This document shows, piece by piece, positions 8,737 to 18,208 of a stretch of DNA of 64,000 nucleotides (its first letter is position 1; each line of letters starts with the position of its first letter). Made by a program: the position numbers and the translations under genes. The notes below the pieces were generated by a model. That model did not search any database. It saw only the letters and a list, made by a program, of their open reading frames with translations, and was not told where the DNA came from. Source of the stretch: Psychrobacter arenosus (GTDB lineage: Bacteria; Pseudomonadota; Gammaproteobacteria; Pseudomonadales; Moraxellaceae); contig NZ_LR884459.1 of assembly GCF_904848165.1 (NCBI RefSeq), positions 1,550,001 through 1,614,000 on the forward strand, given 5' to 3'.

Positions 8737-11052
8737 TTATTTAGCAGTCTTTGCAGCCTCAGGTTTGGTCGCAATGATGTCTTGCTGCGCAGGTTCTAAA
8801 GTAGCGGGCGCCGCTTTAGCCGCTGCAGGTCCAGCAGGTATCACGCTAGGCTTAGGCGCTACTTTGGTGACCGCTTCAGCGTCTAGCATCAAATAGGCCG
8901 CTTCCTTGATAAACACTTCATCTTCAGGCAGTTGTGGACGCTCGGCTTCTTTCATTTGGCTGCGCTCTTCAAACTTCGCATCGATAGCCGCTTGGTAAGT
9001 ATTCCAATCCGCATACGGTTTTTCGCCAGTCGCTATACGACGCTTGTTTTCCGCTTCTAAAGTGCGCTGCTCGATCAGTTTCATCTTGGCACGACGAGCG
9101 TCAATATTAATTTTCAGCGGCGCTTTCTCATCTTCCATATCGCGGATAGTATTTAACGTTGATAGGTAAACAAATTCTGGATTGGTGGTTTGACGAATCT
9201 TTGATTGTTGATTGAGCGTCGCTAGCGTGTCAGAGACAAACTTCCCTTCCGGTTTATACGCTGCAGTCTTGATAGTATCCCAAGGTAAGGCATATTTCTG
9301 CGCGCGCTCGCCAAAGGTCGCATCGTCATAGATATTGACCAGTTCGACATCCGGCACTACCCCTTTATTCTGCGTACTGCCGCCGGTGATACGGTAGAAT
9401 TTACGCTGGGTTAGTGTCGCTGAGCCTAACGCTAAATTATCCAATTGAATCTGCGCAGAGCCTTTACCAGTAGTGGTACTGCCCACGACTAAACCACGGC
9501 CATAATCTTGGATTGCAGCGGCAAAAATTTCACTAGCGGAAGCAGAAGCTAAGTTAGTAATCACGGCAAGCTTGCCATCATAAAGTTGCTTACCGCCATC
9601 TTCATCTTTATAGACCTGCACATTACCGCGGTTATCCCGAATCTGCACCAATGGCCCTTCTTTGATGAAGAGGCCTAACATCTTCGCGACTTCATCGAGT
9701 GAGCCGCCGGGGTTATTGCGTAAATCGACAACCATGCCGTCGATATTTTGTTTATTCAGCGCCTCAATAGCCCGTTGCGTATCAATGCTGACACTGCGGT
9801 AGTTTTCACCGTTACGACGCGCTTTATAGTTGAGGTAGAAGCTAGGAATCTCTAGCACCCCAATACGCTGCGGTCTTTCATCGATACCTGGACGCTGCAC
9901 TTCAACCACGCGATGAGTCACACCAGACTCTTCTTGCTCGATGACATCACGCACGATGCTAATAGTACGGGCACTGGCCTCAGGAGCATTGGGCTGACGA
10001 ACTTTAATAGTCACTGGTGTACCACGTTTACCGCGAATCAAGCCCACGATTTCGCGCGTGGACCAGCCCACGACATCTTGCATGGCTTTACCATCTTGCG
10101 CGATACCAATGATTAAGTCATTCGGTTTCACCTGGCCTGTCTTAGCTGCCGGACCACCATCCACTAAAGTGACAATACGCGTATAGTCTGGGTTTTTGCG
10201 GTCCGGGCGGATAGAGACCCCAATCCCTTCTAGCTGTAGGCTCGATTGAATCTGTAGCTCAGTCGCCTGGATAGGGGCGTAGTAGTTGCTGTGGGGGTCA
10301 TAAGTGAGCATGGCCGTATTTAACACGGTCTCCATAATCTCATCGTCTTTTAGGCGCATGAGCTGGCCTTGCTGACGCGAGAGGCGGTTGAGCAAAATCT
10401 CGCTAGGACTGCGCTTATCATCGCGTACCAAGTCTTGACCACGGGTAATATCGGGGTTGTCTAAAAAGACCTTTTCCTTCGCCTTTTCGCTTTCTTGACC
10501 TAAAGTGATGCTCATCAATTGGAAGGTAATTTGACGCTCCCAGTAGTTGCGCTGTGCCTTAGCCGATTTAAAATGCGGCTCATCTTCACGGTCCAGGACA
10601 ATGGTATCTTTACGCTTTAAATTGACTTCCGTCTTTAAATACTTCTTAGCAAATTCAAAGTATTCGCTAGAGCGTTTGCGATAACGCTCAAAGATAGCCA
10701 CACCGGCAGATAAGTCACCTCGTTTCATACGATCCGCGAAATTATCTGCGTACTTTTTGTTAAACTCGTCGATATCAGACTGCAAAAATAGCGTGTGATT
10801 GGGGTCTAGATTATCGATATACATCTGCATAATCTTCCGCCCCATCTCTTGGTTTAGAGGCTGGTTAAGATAATGACTGCGGTCCAACAATGCTGCCACT
10901 TGTCGCGTGGTCATCTGCTGCTCAGGCGTGATTTGAAAGCCCTCTATTTCCGTATTGGCCACAGCAACACCGTAGCTTTGCGAAAAGACGACACCAGCAA
11001 CACCAACAGCAGCCGCACTTAATAACCATTGCGTAGATTGTTTTTTCATCAT
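8737..11052 (-). CDS. prc: Tail-specific C-terminal protease Prc
   Basis: A 771-aa periplasmic serine protease (S41 family) that degrades proteins from their C-terminus. A signal-anchor-like segment lies at residues 10-28. The PDZ domain begins near residue 275 (LEGIGVSI, then GGPAAKTGQVKPNDLIIGI). The protease core has VVDLRNNPGGSLDEV, the catalytic Ser in SASASEIFAAA (about residue 505) and the Lys in GKGSAQ (about residue 530). The C-terminal DUF3340-type region is followed by an Ala/Pro-rich tail that looks lineage-specific. Full length for the family. Monocistronic, with a shared terminator downstream. Confidence 0.92.
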   Translation of the reverse strand: MMKKQSTQWLLSAAAVGVAGVVFSQSYGVAVANTEIEGFQITPEQQMTTRQVAALLDRSHYLNQPLNQEMGRKIMQMYIDNLDPNHTLFLQSDIDEFNKKYADNFADRMKRGDLSAGVAIFERYRKRSSEYFEFAKKYLKTEVNLKRKDTIVLDREDEPHFKSAKAQRNYWERQITFQLMSITLGQESEKAKEKVFLDNPDITRGQDLVRDDKRSPSEILLNRLSRQQGQLMRLKDDEIMETVLNTAMLTYDPHSNYYAPIQATELQIQSSLQLEGIGVSIRPDRKNPDYTRIVTLVDGGPAAKTGQVKPNDLIIGIAQDGKAMQDVVGWSTREIVGLIRGKRGTPVTIKVRQPNAPEASARTISIVRDVIEQEESGVTHRVVEVQRPGIDERPQRIGVLEIPSFYLNYKARRNGENYRSVSIDTQRAIEALNKQNIDGMVVDLRNNPGGSLDEVAKMLGLFIKEGPLVQIRDNRGNVQVYKDEDGGKQLYDGKLAVITNLASASASEIFAAAIQDYGRGLVVGSTTTGKGSAQIQLDNLALGSATLTQRKFYRITGGSTQNKGVVPDVELVNIYDDATFGERAQKYALPWDTIKTAAYKPEGKFVSDTLATLNQQSKIRQTTNPEFVYLSTLNTIRDMEDEKAPLKINIDARRAKMKLIEQRTLEAENKRRIATGEKPYADWNTYQAAIDAKFEERSQMKEAERPQLPEDEVFIKEAAYLMLDAEAVTKVAPKPSVIPAGPAAAKAAPATLEPAQQDIIATKPEAAKTAK

Positions 11053-11496
11053 TGAGACCTAAATAATTATCAGTTTATAAAGTAAGAAATTTAAAAGGGT
11101 AACCTGGCGCCATACTAGGCAGTTTTTATCTCCCTTATGACCGTCACTATAAAGGTAATAAAGGACCTTTATCTTATTGCGACCGGTTAAGGTGTTAGGT
11201 GAAAGTAGTTTATAGGGTAAATTTTGATAAATATTAGCATAAGTCCTTAGCCGCAAATGTGACCAATCTGTATGTGGCTTCTTAAGCTATTGCACACTTC
11301 TTAAGCTATGACATACTGCTGAACCCTAATTTATTTTTGCTAGCAGCTCTAACAATATACCGACTGCGCACTCCTTATCATACTATAGATAGTAATAACT
11401 TAGGGAAGGTGTGTACGACCTTAAGCAATAGCTGTCATAATATCCGTAAGAGTTGGGATTCATTTAGCAAAAACTTAGTATAAAGGATAAGCAGGT
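11053..11496. other. Divergent intergenic region prc/nagZ with a short repeat
   Basis: AT-rich promoter region. A 13-mer, CTTCTTAAGCTAT, occurs twice, at 11278-11290 and 11297-11309, 19 bases apart, which could be a paired protein-binding site. A 65-codon minus-strand frame at 11059-11256 has no ribosome site or protein-like character and is left out. Confidence 0.5.
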
Positions 11497-12573
11497 ATGT
11501 ACGGTGTATTGATGATTGATGTGGGTGACACTCAGCTGTCAGCAGATGACGTGTCTTTAATTGAGCAAGCTCAAGTGGGCGGGGTCATCCTATTTGCTCG
11601 TAATGTTGACTCGCCTGCGCAAGTGCGCGCCTTATGCGATGATATCCGTCATCATAACCCCGATATCTTAATCGGTGTCGACCAAGAAGGCGGCCGGGTT
11701 GCGCGCTTAAGAGACGGCTTTAGTCCTCTACCCGCTATGGGTAAGTTGGGGGCGCTATTTATGACCGACCCCTGTCAAGCCTTAAGATTGGCTTACGACT
11801 GTGGCTATTTGATGGCGGCAGAAGTGCTCTCCGTAGGTATTGACTTAAGCTTTGCGCCAGTCCTAGATATCGATGGGGTTAGTCAAGTGATTGGGGATAG
11901 AGGTTTTCACGCTAGCCCTGAAGCGGTGGTCGCCCTTAGCAGCCAATTTATGCGCGGGATGAAAGCGGCTGGCATGGCCACTACTGGCAAACACTTCCCC
12001 GGTCATGGTTCAGTGGCGCCGGACTCCCATGTCGCAGATGCCATAGACTCTCGCCCCTTTGCAGATATCGCAGCTCAAGACATGCAACCCTTCATACAAA
12101 CGATGCCCTGGTTAGACGCCATGATGCCTGCCCATGTCATCTTTGACCAAGTCGATGATAAGCCTGCTGGTTTTTCTGCTATCTGGTTAAAAGACATCAT
12201 TCGCGAGCAATTGGGCTTTAACGGCGTATTATTCTCCGATGACCTATCTATGAAAGCCGCTCACGTGGTCGGCGGCGTCAATGAGCGCGTTCATGCCGCT
12301 ATTAATGCCGGTTGTGATATGGCCTTGGTTTGTAATGACCGCGTGGCTGCTCATGAAGCTGCCCGTTGCGCCCATGACCTGCCCTATCCCAATCAAGAGC
12401 GTCTACGAGCTTTATCAGGCAATATTCCTGAATGGCAAGCGGACTTTGCCGCGACCTGTGCACAGTTTAGCTATTGGGCGCAGGCCAAACATAATGTCCA
12501 GCAAGCCTTTTTTGCTGACAGGGTTGCTACCGTTGATACTACTGTTGACCCTACCAACTATAAAGCTCAATAA
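11497..12573 (+). CDS. nagZ: Beta-N-acetylhexosaminidase NagZ
   Basis: A 358-aa cytoplasmic glycosidase (GH3) that removes GlcNAc from anhydromuropeptides during cell-wall recycling. Family marks: GVILFARN early, DQEGGRVARL, KHFPGHG (Lys165-His166 to His170) with the following SVAPDSH, and the nucleophile Asp in FSDDLSMKAA near residue 249. The length suits gammaproteobacterial NagZ. ATG with AAAGGATAAGCAGGT upstream. Its products can influence beta-lactamase induction where AmpR/AmpC exist; none is in this window. Confidence 0.93.
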   Translation: MYGVLMIDVGDTQLSADDVSLIEQAQVGGVILFARNVDSPAQVRALCDDIRHHNPDILIGVDQEGGRVARLRDGFSPLPAMGKLGALFMTDPCQALRLAYDCGYLMAAEVLSVGIDLSFAPVLDIDGVSQVIGDRGFHASPEAVVALSSQFMRGMKAAGMATTGKHFPGHGSVAPDSHVADAIDSRPFADIAAQDMQPFIQTMPWLDAMMPAHVIFDQVDDKPAGFSAIWLKDIIREQLGFNGVLFSDDLSMKAAHVVGGVNERVHAAINAGCDMALVCNDRVAAHEAARCAHDLPYPNQERLRALSGNIPEWQADFAATCAQFSYWAQAKHNVQQAFFADRVATVDTTVDPTNYKAQ

Positions 12574-12666
12574 AGAAAAGATTTAAAGGTCAATAAAGGC
12601 TAGCTCTAAAGGTCAATGAAGTCTGTGCTTAAAAAAGCAGTTAATAAACTAAGTATTTAATCCCAT

Positions 12667-12704
12667 AAAAAAGACCGCCCCTAACATTAGGAGCGGTCTT
12701 TTTA
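12667..12704. terminator. Bidirectional intrinsic terminator
   Basis: AAAAAAGACCGCTCC-type arms: AAAAAAGACCGCCCCTA on the left pairs with TAGGAGCGGTCTTTTT on the right with one mismatch. Shared by nagZ and the convergent OmpA-domain gene. Confidence 0.88.
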
Positions 12705-12785
12705 TTAACTAACTTATCATTAATTAGAGCTTAGCGTTTACGGCATAAGGTCCATTTAGATAAATAAGCCTATCAATAGCTAAGA

Positions 12786-14519
12786 TTACTGAGTCTTGGC
12801 TTTAGGGTCTAAAGCAGTACCTTGAGTTGGATCATCGCTATCTGGTAGCAAGTCATCATTGTTGCTGTCCAATGGGTTTAAATCTGGGTCAGCATTCAAA
12901 GCAGCGTTACCTGCGTTTTTCACAGCGTTACCAGCCTTAGTCGCCGCATTACCGACGGTTGCAGCAGCTGAGGCAGCGCCTGCTTGTGCCGTAGTGCCCA
13001 TACCTACATCACCATCGTTACCCGCAGTTACAGCGATACCGTTGTTATCAGCAGCCATGCTTTCATCATAGACTGTGAATTCGATACGACGGTTGCGGAA
13101 GCGACCTTGCTCAGTTGAGTTATCAGCGATTGGATCGGTTTCACCCATGCCTTTAGTCTGTAATTTGCTAGCATCCACACCTTTCGATACTAAGTACTCT
13201 TTAACCGCTTCAGCACGGTCACGTGATAGCTCCATGTTATAAGCATCAGACGCTTGGCTATCAGTGTGACCCATAATCATAAGCTGCATATCAGGCACAG
13301 CTTTCATGATTTCTGCAGCACGGTCTAACAAAGGCTTGTTCACGTCAGGAATAAGCGCTTTATCCACTTCAAAGTTGATAACCTGTAGGCTTAAAGCACG
13401 AGCTACATCGCGTGGATCTGGGTTTTCACCAAGACCATCCATTGCTGCACCAGAAGCGGTTAAGCTGTTATCAATTTCGTTTTGTAGGTCTAATGGACCT
13501 TCAGCCACTACCGTCATACCAGGAGCGGCGGCTTGGATATCAGAAACCAATTGCTGTAAAGCAGCAGCATCTGGCGAGTTCACTACAATCTGATCACCTT
13601 TGATAATCATGCTAGCGTTAGGTGAGTTTTTCACGATAGGTAAAATAGTCGCTAAGCTAGCAGCGGCTGGCATATCGGTAGCAAAACCATCATCGATGTC
13701 TGCACGACATTTATCGGCTTCGTCACCAAACACACTACGGACAGCATCCATAATTTGGTCTTTAAGCGCTTCGTCACCAGCATTGATACGGCAAGCATAA
13801 AGGGTGTTGTCTTCACCAGTGGCTAGACGCAATGAGGCGGGCTCGATATCAGCAGCAACGGCAGTAGCGTTATCGCCTTCAGCCACTTGCTCAGTAACGA
13901 CAGGAGTAGCTACTGGCTCTGGATTCTCTTGGCAGCCTTTTAATAAGGCCCAAGCTAGCGCACCTAAAATAATTAGACCAATGATTGGCAATAGCGCTTT
14001 CATAAAGCTACCGCCCTTCTCTTCTTCACGCTGTAGCGGTGCTGTGCTAACAGTATCAGAGATACGATGACCAGCAGCAGGCGCAGGTTGGGCAGCTAAA
14101 AGACCAGCCGGTACTAAAGTCGTTGCCCAGACTGGGATGTGGTCACGGTAAGTAGACAGGTTATCACGTAGGAACTGTGGTACAGGAGTAGTACCAGCTA
14201 GGCTACTAATCTCATGATAAGCCAGAGGAGCAGCAGCAGCGACTAAGCCTTGTACTGATGACTCATCGACATTATGAGCTTTAGCCAATTCGCGTGAAAT
14301 GCTAGTACGATGCGTTTGATCCGTCCAAACACGGTCATAAAAGCCTAGGTCATCGCGAGCGACTTCTTGACCAGAAAAACGGCCATAAGTGTCGTTATCT
14401 GCTAGACGACCAGCAAAAATAGCGTAGAACTGCTCTAATAAGCTCTCGTTTTGTGGGGTACGGTTATCGCCTAAAACAGCGGGCGTTACAGTGCGGGCAA
14501 GATGATTGATAATATCCAT
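12786..14519 (-). CDS. Membrane-anchored OmpA-domain protein
   Basis: A 577-aa protein. An N-terminal domain of about 150 residues (LLEQFYAIFAGRLADN and following) precedes one membrane segment at about residues 176-195 (ALLPIIGLIILGALAWALLK). Outside the membrane is a linker with paired Cys, BON-like repeats, and an OmpA-type peptidoglycan-binding domain (NFEVDKALIPDV, GHTDSQASDAYNMELSRDRA, GRFRNRRIEF). The tail is Ala/Asn/Asp-rich. It starts after GGAGGAAGACC. The topology implies an inner-membrane protein whose C-terminal part grips the cell wall. The downstream-strand neighbour at 15060-16664 is a paralogue that lacks the OmpA domain. Function unknown beyond the domain prediction. Confidence 0.8.
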   Translation of the reverse strand: MDIINHLARTVTPAVLGDNRTPQNESLLEQFYAIFAGRLADNDTYGRFSGQEVARDDLGFYDRVWTDQTHRTSISRELAKAHNVDESSVQGLVAAAAPLAYHEISSLAGTTPVPQFLRDNLSTYRDHIPVWATTLVPAGLLAAQPAPAAGHRISDTVSTAPLQREEEKGGSFMKALLPIIGLIILGALAWALLKGCQENPEPVATPVVTEQVAEGDNATAVAADIEPASLRLATGEDNTLYACRINAGDEALKDQIMDAVRSVFGDEADKCRADIDDGFATDMPAAASLATILPIVKNSPNASMIIKGDQIVVNSPDAAALQQLVSDIQAAAPGMTVVAEGPLDLQNEIDNSLTASGAAMDGLGENPDPRDVARALSLQVINFEVDKALIPDVNKPLLDRAAEIMKAVPDMQLMIMGHTDSQASDAYNMELSRDRAEAVKEYLVSKGVDASKLQTKGMGETDPIADNSTEQGRFRNRRIEFTVYDESMAADNNGIAVTAGNDGDVGMGTTAQAGAASAAATVGNAATKAGNAVKNAGNAALNADPDLNPLDSNNDDLLPDSDDPTQGTALDPKAKTQ

Positions 14520-14903
14520 AAAAGGTCTTCCTCCAGAAAATAATTTTTAAGGTTCTATTTTGATAAAGCTTTTTTAAGTCAGCTATTTATTTACCTTGTA
14601 CATCGTTAATTGACCTTTAGTGCTGTTAATACTCTTAATAGCTAAGCCAACCATCCTTATCAACAAACGACCAATCTTCACCCTTAATGGGTAGTCTTAA
14701 TGATTATTAAGTCTGCCTATCAAAAACAGAAGATAAGCGTTGTCTATTGATTAGTATAGCAATAACTACAAGGTAGCTAAACTTTATAAATAGTCACAAG
14801 ACAATGAACCAAATGCCATGCGTTAGCCTTAATGGCCATTGCAGTAATTATAAAGACATAGTTACGTTGCGCTCAATGATGTAGATGTTGTGCAAATGCT
14901 ACT
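14520..14903. other. Spacer between the two envelope paralogues
   Basis: AT-rich; it must hold the promoter for the OmpA-domain gene. I find no gene or clear terminator in it. Confidence 0.5.
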
Positions 14904-15059
14904 TTAAGTAGTGTTTGCGTCAAACCACGTAAATAATTCGCCTAATTTTTTATCAAATAGCCCCTTAAATGCATCAATCTGGCGCTTTTTTTCGTCTTTT
15001 CCCCCATTTAGTCGCATTTTATCATTTAGCGTTATCGGTTGGTCTAGCCCTGTCCCATG
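14904..15059 (-). other. In-frame open extension after an amber stop
   Basis: Directly after the TAG that ends the upstream paralogue (codons CAA TAG CAT), the same reading frame stays open for 51 more codons to a TAA at 14904-14906. The translated extension is charged and amphipathic near its end (KDEKKRQIDAFKGLFDKKLG, then ELFTWFDANTT), so it looks like protein rather than random sequence. It could be a readthrough tail, a tail lost by a recent nonsense mutation, or a small separate protein from the internal ATG at 15015-15017 (37 aa), which has no good ribosome site. Confidence 0.45.
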
Positions 15060-16664
15060 CTATTGCACAGGTCTGCCTCCTTGTGCTGGTTCTGCTACGA
15101 TAGTCATGTTGGTCAGTTCATCCAGTTCCATTTCTGAGATAGGGCCTGAATTATTATTACCGTTATCTATAGGAGCGTTATAGTTATTAGGGGGCATAGA
15201 GGGGTTATAATTGGGCTGACCCCCATTGTTAACCCCCCCTTCATTAGGCGCATATCCCATATTATTATTACTCGGCATAGTTGGATTGTTATACCCCATA
15301 TCCGTTGAATTGTTCATAGCATTAGGGTCTAAATTTGGTGGCATAGACCCAGTGGCATTCGGATCACTACCATTCATATCTTCTGTAGTGTTGTCTGTGG
15401 GCACGATGGGCTCCAAAACTTTAATAGTAAGCGCTGGCGCCATAGACTGTATTTGCATAATCATTTGGTTCAATGCTTTAGGATCGGGTGCAGACAGACT
15501 TAAAGTGTTGTCTTGCAGCTCTACCGTGGCAAAGCTGACCGGCAATACTACGGATAAAATACCGGCTAGGCTAGGCAAGCTCGTCATTTCAGTCGCCGTA
15601 TTGGCATCGATAGTGATCACACACTGGCGAGCCTGCTCTCCTACGCCAGCAATCAAGGCATTAAACAAAGCTTCCTCAAGCTGCGCATTGCCTACCGTAG
15701 CTTGACACTCATATAAACTTTGCCCCACATCCATTTTCAAGGCCAATTTGGCAGGGATTGCAGCAGCACTGACTGGCGGTGCAGTCACAGCGGGTGCTAC
15801 GGGGGTGGTCACTACAGGCGGTTCAACCACTTTGCTCTGTTGATAGTAGTTGAATGCCAACCAAGCGAGCCCTGCTAAAATAAGCAGTCCTAGGCATAAA
15901 GTAACTAAGACCAGCAGCGGCTTATTATCACGCATACGGCTCTTCTGTAGTCTAGCATCGTCATGCTCATCGGCAGGACTGGCCTGCAAAGCACCTATAG
16001 GCGCCTCATCTGCATAGTCAGGAGCAACAGGAGTATTAGCAAATGCGGGCTGTGTTGCAGGGGTTGAAGGAGTCGAGTCCATGGTCAAGCACGGCGCAGC
16101 CCAAGGAGCAATATAAGCGCGTATGGTAGGTATTTGCGGGGTTAATAGTGCGGTTAAAGATAGACGCTGTTGGCGGCTTAAATGCTGCAGTTCGGCATAC
16201 AATAGCGGCAAAGCGGTATGAACTAAATCTTCCGTCTGCGGGGCCGTCAGGTAGTACCCTTGCGCTAACTCATTCACGATGGTCTGCCGCTCGCTTGCCA
16301 CCGGCCATAATTGTGCAAATAGGAGCTCGGAGGTCAGGTCTGCTTCTGTAGCATTAGCATTGGTGATAGCCTTGCCGTTTTGACTTAAGCTCTCCTTATT
16401 AGGCATACTGCGTTTGGCTAAAAAACCACGCTTTGCGCTAGTAGCGTTTTCTGTTAATGGACTGCCTGACCCCGTCTGCTTCGCTACGTCATGGCCTTCT
16501 AACAGCCGCTGTTGCACGGCTGATTCGGTTAAACGTAGCGCGACCAAAGCATAAAACTGCTCTAACAAAGCCTCTTCAGAGGTAGGCTCCGTAGCCGCCA
16601 TTTGCGAGCTGTGCGTGAGAATTAAAGGCGTAATGCGCTGCGTAAGCTGAGAGATGAGATTCAT
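15060..16664 (-). CDS. Envelope paralogue with low-complexity tail
   Basis: A 534-aa single-pass protein related to the gene at 12786-14519. They share the N-terminal phrase ALLEQFYALVALRL, a following helical region with LPLLYAELQHL, one membrane segment (LLVLVTLCLGLLILAGLAWLAFNYY), and the Cys-containing BON-like region. Where the paralogue has its OmpA domain, this one has an Asn/Pro/Gly-rich stretch (many NN, MPPNN and MPSNN units). ATG at 16664 follows AAGGCCATT; a TTG at 16688 has no ribosome site. It ends at an amber codon followed by a 51-codon in-frame extension, listed separately. Function unknown. Confidence 0.7.
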   Translation of the reverse strand: MNLISQLTQRITPLILTHSSQMAATEPTSEEALLEQFYALVALRLTESAVQQRLLEGHDVAKQTGSGSPLTENATSAKRGFLAKRSMPNKESLSQNGKAITNANATEADLTSELLFAQLWPVASERQTIVNELAQGYYLTAPQTEDLVHTALPLLYAELQHLSRQQRLSLTALLTPQIPTIRAYIAPWAAPCLTMDSTPSTPATQPAFANTPVAPDYADEAPIGALQASPADEHDDARLQKSRMRDNKPLLVLVTLCLGLLILAGLAWLAFNYYQQSKVVEPPVVTTPVAPAVTAPPVSAAAIPAKLALKMDVGQSLYECQATVGNAQLEEALFNALIAGVGEQARQCVITIDANTATEMTSLPSLAGILSVVLPVSFATVELQDNTLSLSAPDPKALNQMIMQIQSMAPALTIKVLEPIVPTDNTTEDMNGSDPNATGSMPPNLDPNAMNNSTDMGYNNPTMPSNNNMGYAPNEGGVNNGGQPNYNPSMPPNNYNAPIDNGNNNSGPISEMELDELTNMTIVAEPAQGGRPVQ

Positions 16665-17379
16665 AATGGCCTTGTTATTTTTATACAATAAGCATCGAAA
16701 GGGTAAGAGTGAAGAGAACCAGGTCGGCTTGGCCAGAGAAGTAGGTTATGGTGTGGTTATTGCAGCAGAGTAATTTCAGTAGCTTTATCCCAATAACTTT
16801 ATCCCAATAACTTTATCTCAATAACTTTATCTCAATAGCTTTGCCCTCTAATTCATAGTACCTAATCCTAGGCAATTGTGTCATTTTATTCGTGTAATAA
16901 GCTAACCTTTTCTTATCTTTAAGATAATTAGTATTATGCTAGCTAGCATAAACAAGCTATTACCCCCAAACGACTAGTAAATATCGATAGTAACTCTGCT
17001 AACTCACGCTAACAGTAAGTCGGCTAAACCTATTATAAGGCTAAGTAACAAGCATTAGGATTATTTGCTAAAGTAGTGTTTTCGTGAGCTTTCGTTATCA
17101 TTTTCAATTAACAACGCTATTTAATAGACAATTGTGGCACACTTGCAGATTATAGGCTCTACTGATTTTTATTAGGGGTTTTCGGCGAAATGCAGAGGTT
17201 GATTATCTTCCTAATATGTGGCTTTTACGGCTTATAGTATTTATGCCAGTATTCCTATAATTATAGTCTTTGGGCGTTCTATTTTTAATACGCTCCTCCT
17301 ATTAATGATGTCCATCTACTCATTGATCTATACCTCTTATAACTTCTTATTATTTTATAAATAGGACAAGGACTTTTCA
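16665..17379. other. Intergenic region with a minisatellite
   Basis: Divergent spacer upstream of the paralogue and the rhomboid gene. It contains a four-copy 14-bp tandem repeat at 16783-16838, listed separately. The rest is AT-rich, with no coding region that I can support. Confidence 0.6.
16783..16838. repeat. 14-bp tandem repeat, four copies
   Basis: The unit CTTTATCCCAATAA is repeated head to tail starting at 16783, 16797, 16811 and 16825; the last two copies carry C to T at the eighth base (CTTTATCTCAATAA). It lies about 120 bases upstream of the envelope paralogue's start. Copy number may vary between strains. Confidence 0.9.
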
Positions 17380-17994
17380 TTGTTGAATTTAGATCATACT
17401 ACGCTGATTATCATCGTTACGGTTATCGTCAGTTTGCTGGCTTGGCAAAGCAAGCTGTTACTGAATCGTCTCATCTTCTACCCGCCAGCGATCGCTAAAG
17501 GAGAATGGTATCGGTTAGTCACCCATGGCTTTATTCATGCCGATAGCACTCACTTACTTTTCAACATGTTTACCCTCTACTTTTTCGGCCGCGCTATTGA
17601 GCAGTTTTACGACCAGTATTTTAATGGCTTTGGCTTTATCCTATTTTATGTCGTCGCCATTGTCGTAGCGATTATTCCCAGTTATTTACAGCACAAGGGG
17701 GATGCGACTTATCTTAGTTTAGGAGCCTCCGGTGGCGTGTCTGCCGTACTGTTCGCTTTTATCTTAATGGCGCCTTGGGACATGCTGTACCTATTTGCCA
17801 TCGTTCCCATTCCGGCGATTGTGTTTGCGATTGCCTATATTGGTTATAGTATTTATGCCAATAACAAAGGCACCTCCAACGTCAATCATCTAGCGCATTT
17901 GTGGGGCGGCGCTTTTGGGGTAGTGGCTACTATTTTATTAAACCCTAATGTCTTACCGCATTTCTTTAATGCCTTACTGCATCCTAATTTTTAA
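17380..17994 (+). CDS. Rhomboid family intramembrane serine protease
   Basis: A 204-aa polytopic membrane protease with about six helices. The catalytic Ser is in GASGGVSAV (about residue 117) and the catalytic His in NHLAHLWGGAFG (about residue 173). The family's WYRLVTHGFIHADSTHLLFNM comes before these. The start is TTG at 17380, chosen because AAGGA lies 7 bases upstream and no ATG fits the family N-terminus. Substrates unknown. Confidence 0.88.
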   Translation: MLNLDHTTLIIIVTVIVSLLAWQSKLLLNRLIFYPPAIAKGEWYRLVTHGFIHADSTHLLFNMFTLYFFGRAIEQFYDQYFNGFGFILFYVVAIVVAIIPSYLQHKGDATYLSLGASGGVSAVLFAFILMAPWDMLYLFAIVPIPAIVFAIAYIGYSIYANNKGTSNVNHLAHLWGGAFGVVATILLNPNVLPHFFNALLHPNF

Positions 17995-18067
17995 TCGCTC
18001 ATTACTTATCGAAAAGTACACTGTACCTGATAACGACTGCTAATCTTAGCCTAATAAATAAAGCCCG

Positions 18068-18107
18068 TAAAAAAAGCCAGCATCATAACGATACTGGCTT
18101 TTTTTAT
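18068..18107. terminator. Bidirectional intrinsic terminator
   Basis: AAAAAAAGCCAG(C)AT pairs with AT(A)CTGGCTTTTTTT. Located between the rhomboid gene and the convergent bacterioferritin gene. Confidence 0.85.
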
Positions 18108-18208
18108 TATTTTAAGACTGTAAAAACAAGCTAATGTTACAGGTATAGATAACTAGCTGCTCATCAATAACAGCTACTTTTTAATAACGGCTACCTAATC
18201 CTAGCTCT

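Noticed and set aside
11059..11256. 65-codon minus-strand frame upstream of prc
   Set aside because: No ribosome site, no protein-like pattern; it lies in the prc promoter region.
14911..15183. Plus-strand frame over the end of the envelope paralogue
   Set aside because: A shadow of the minus-strand gene and its in-frame extension; composition is that of an antisense frame.
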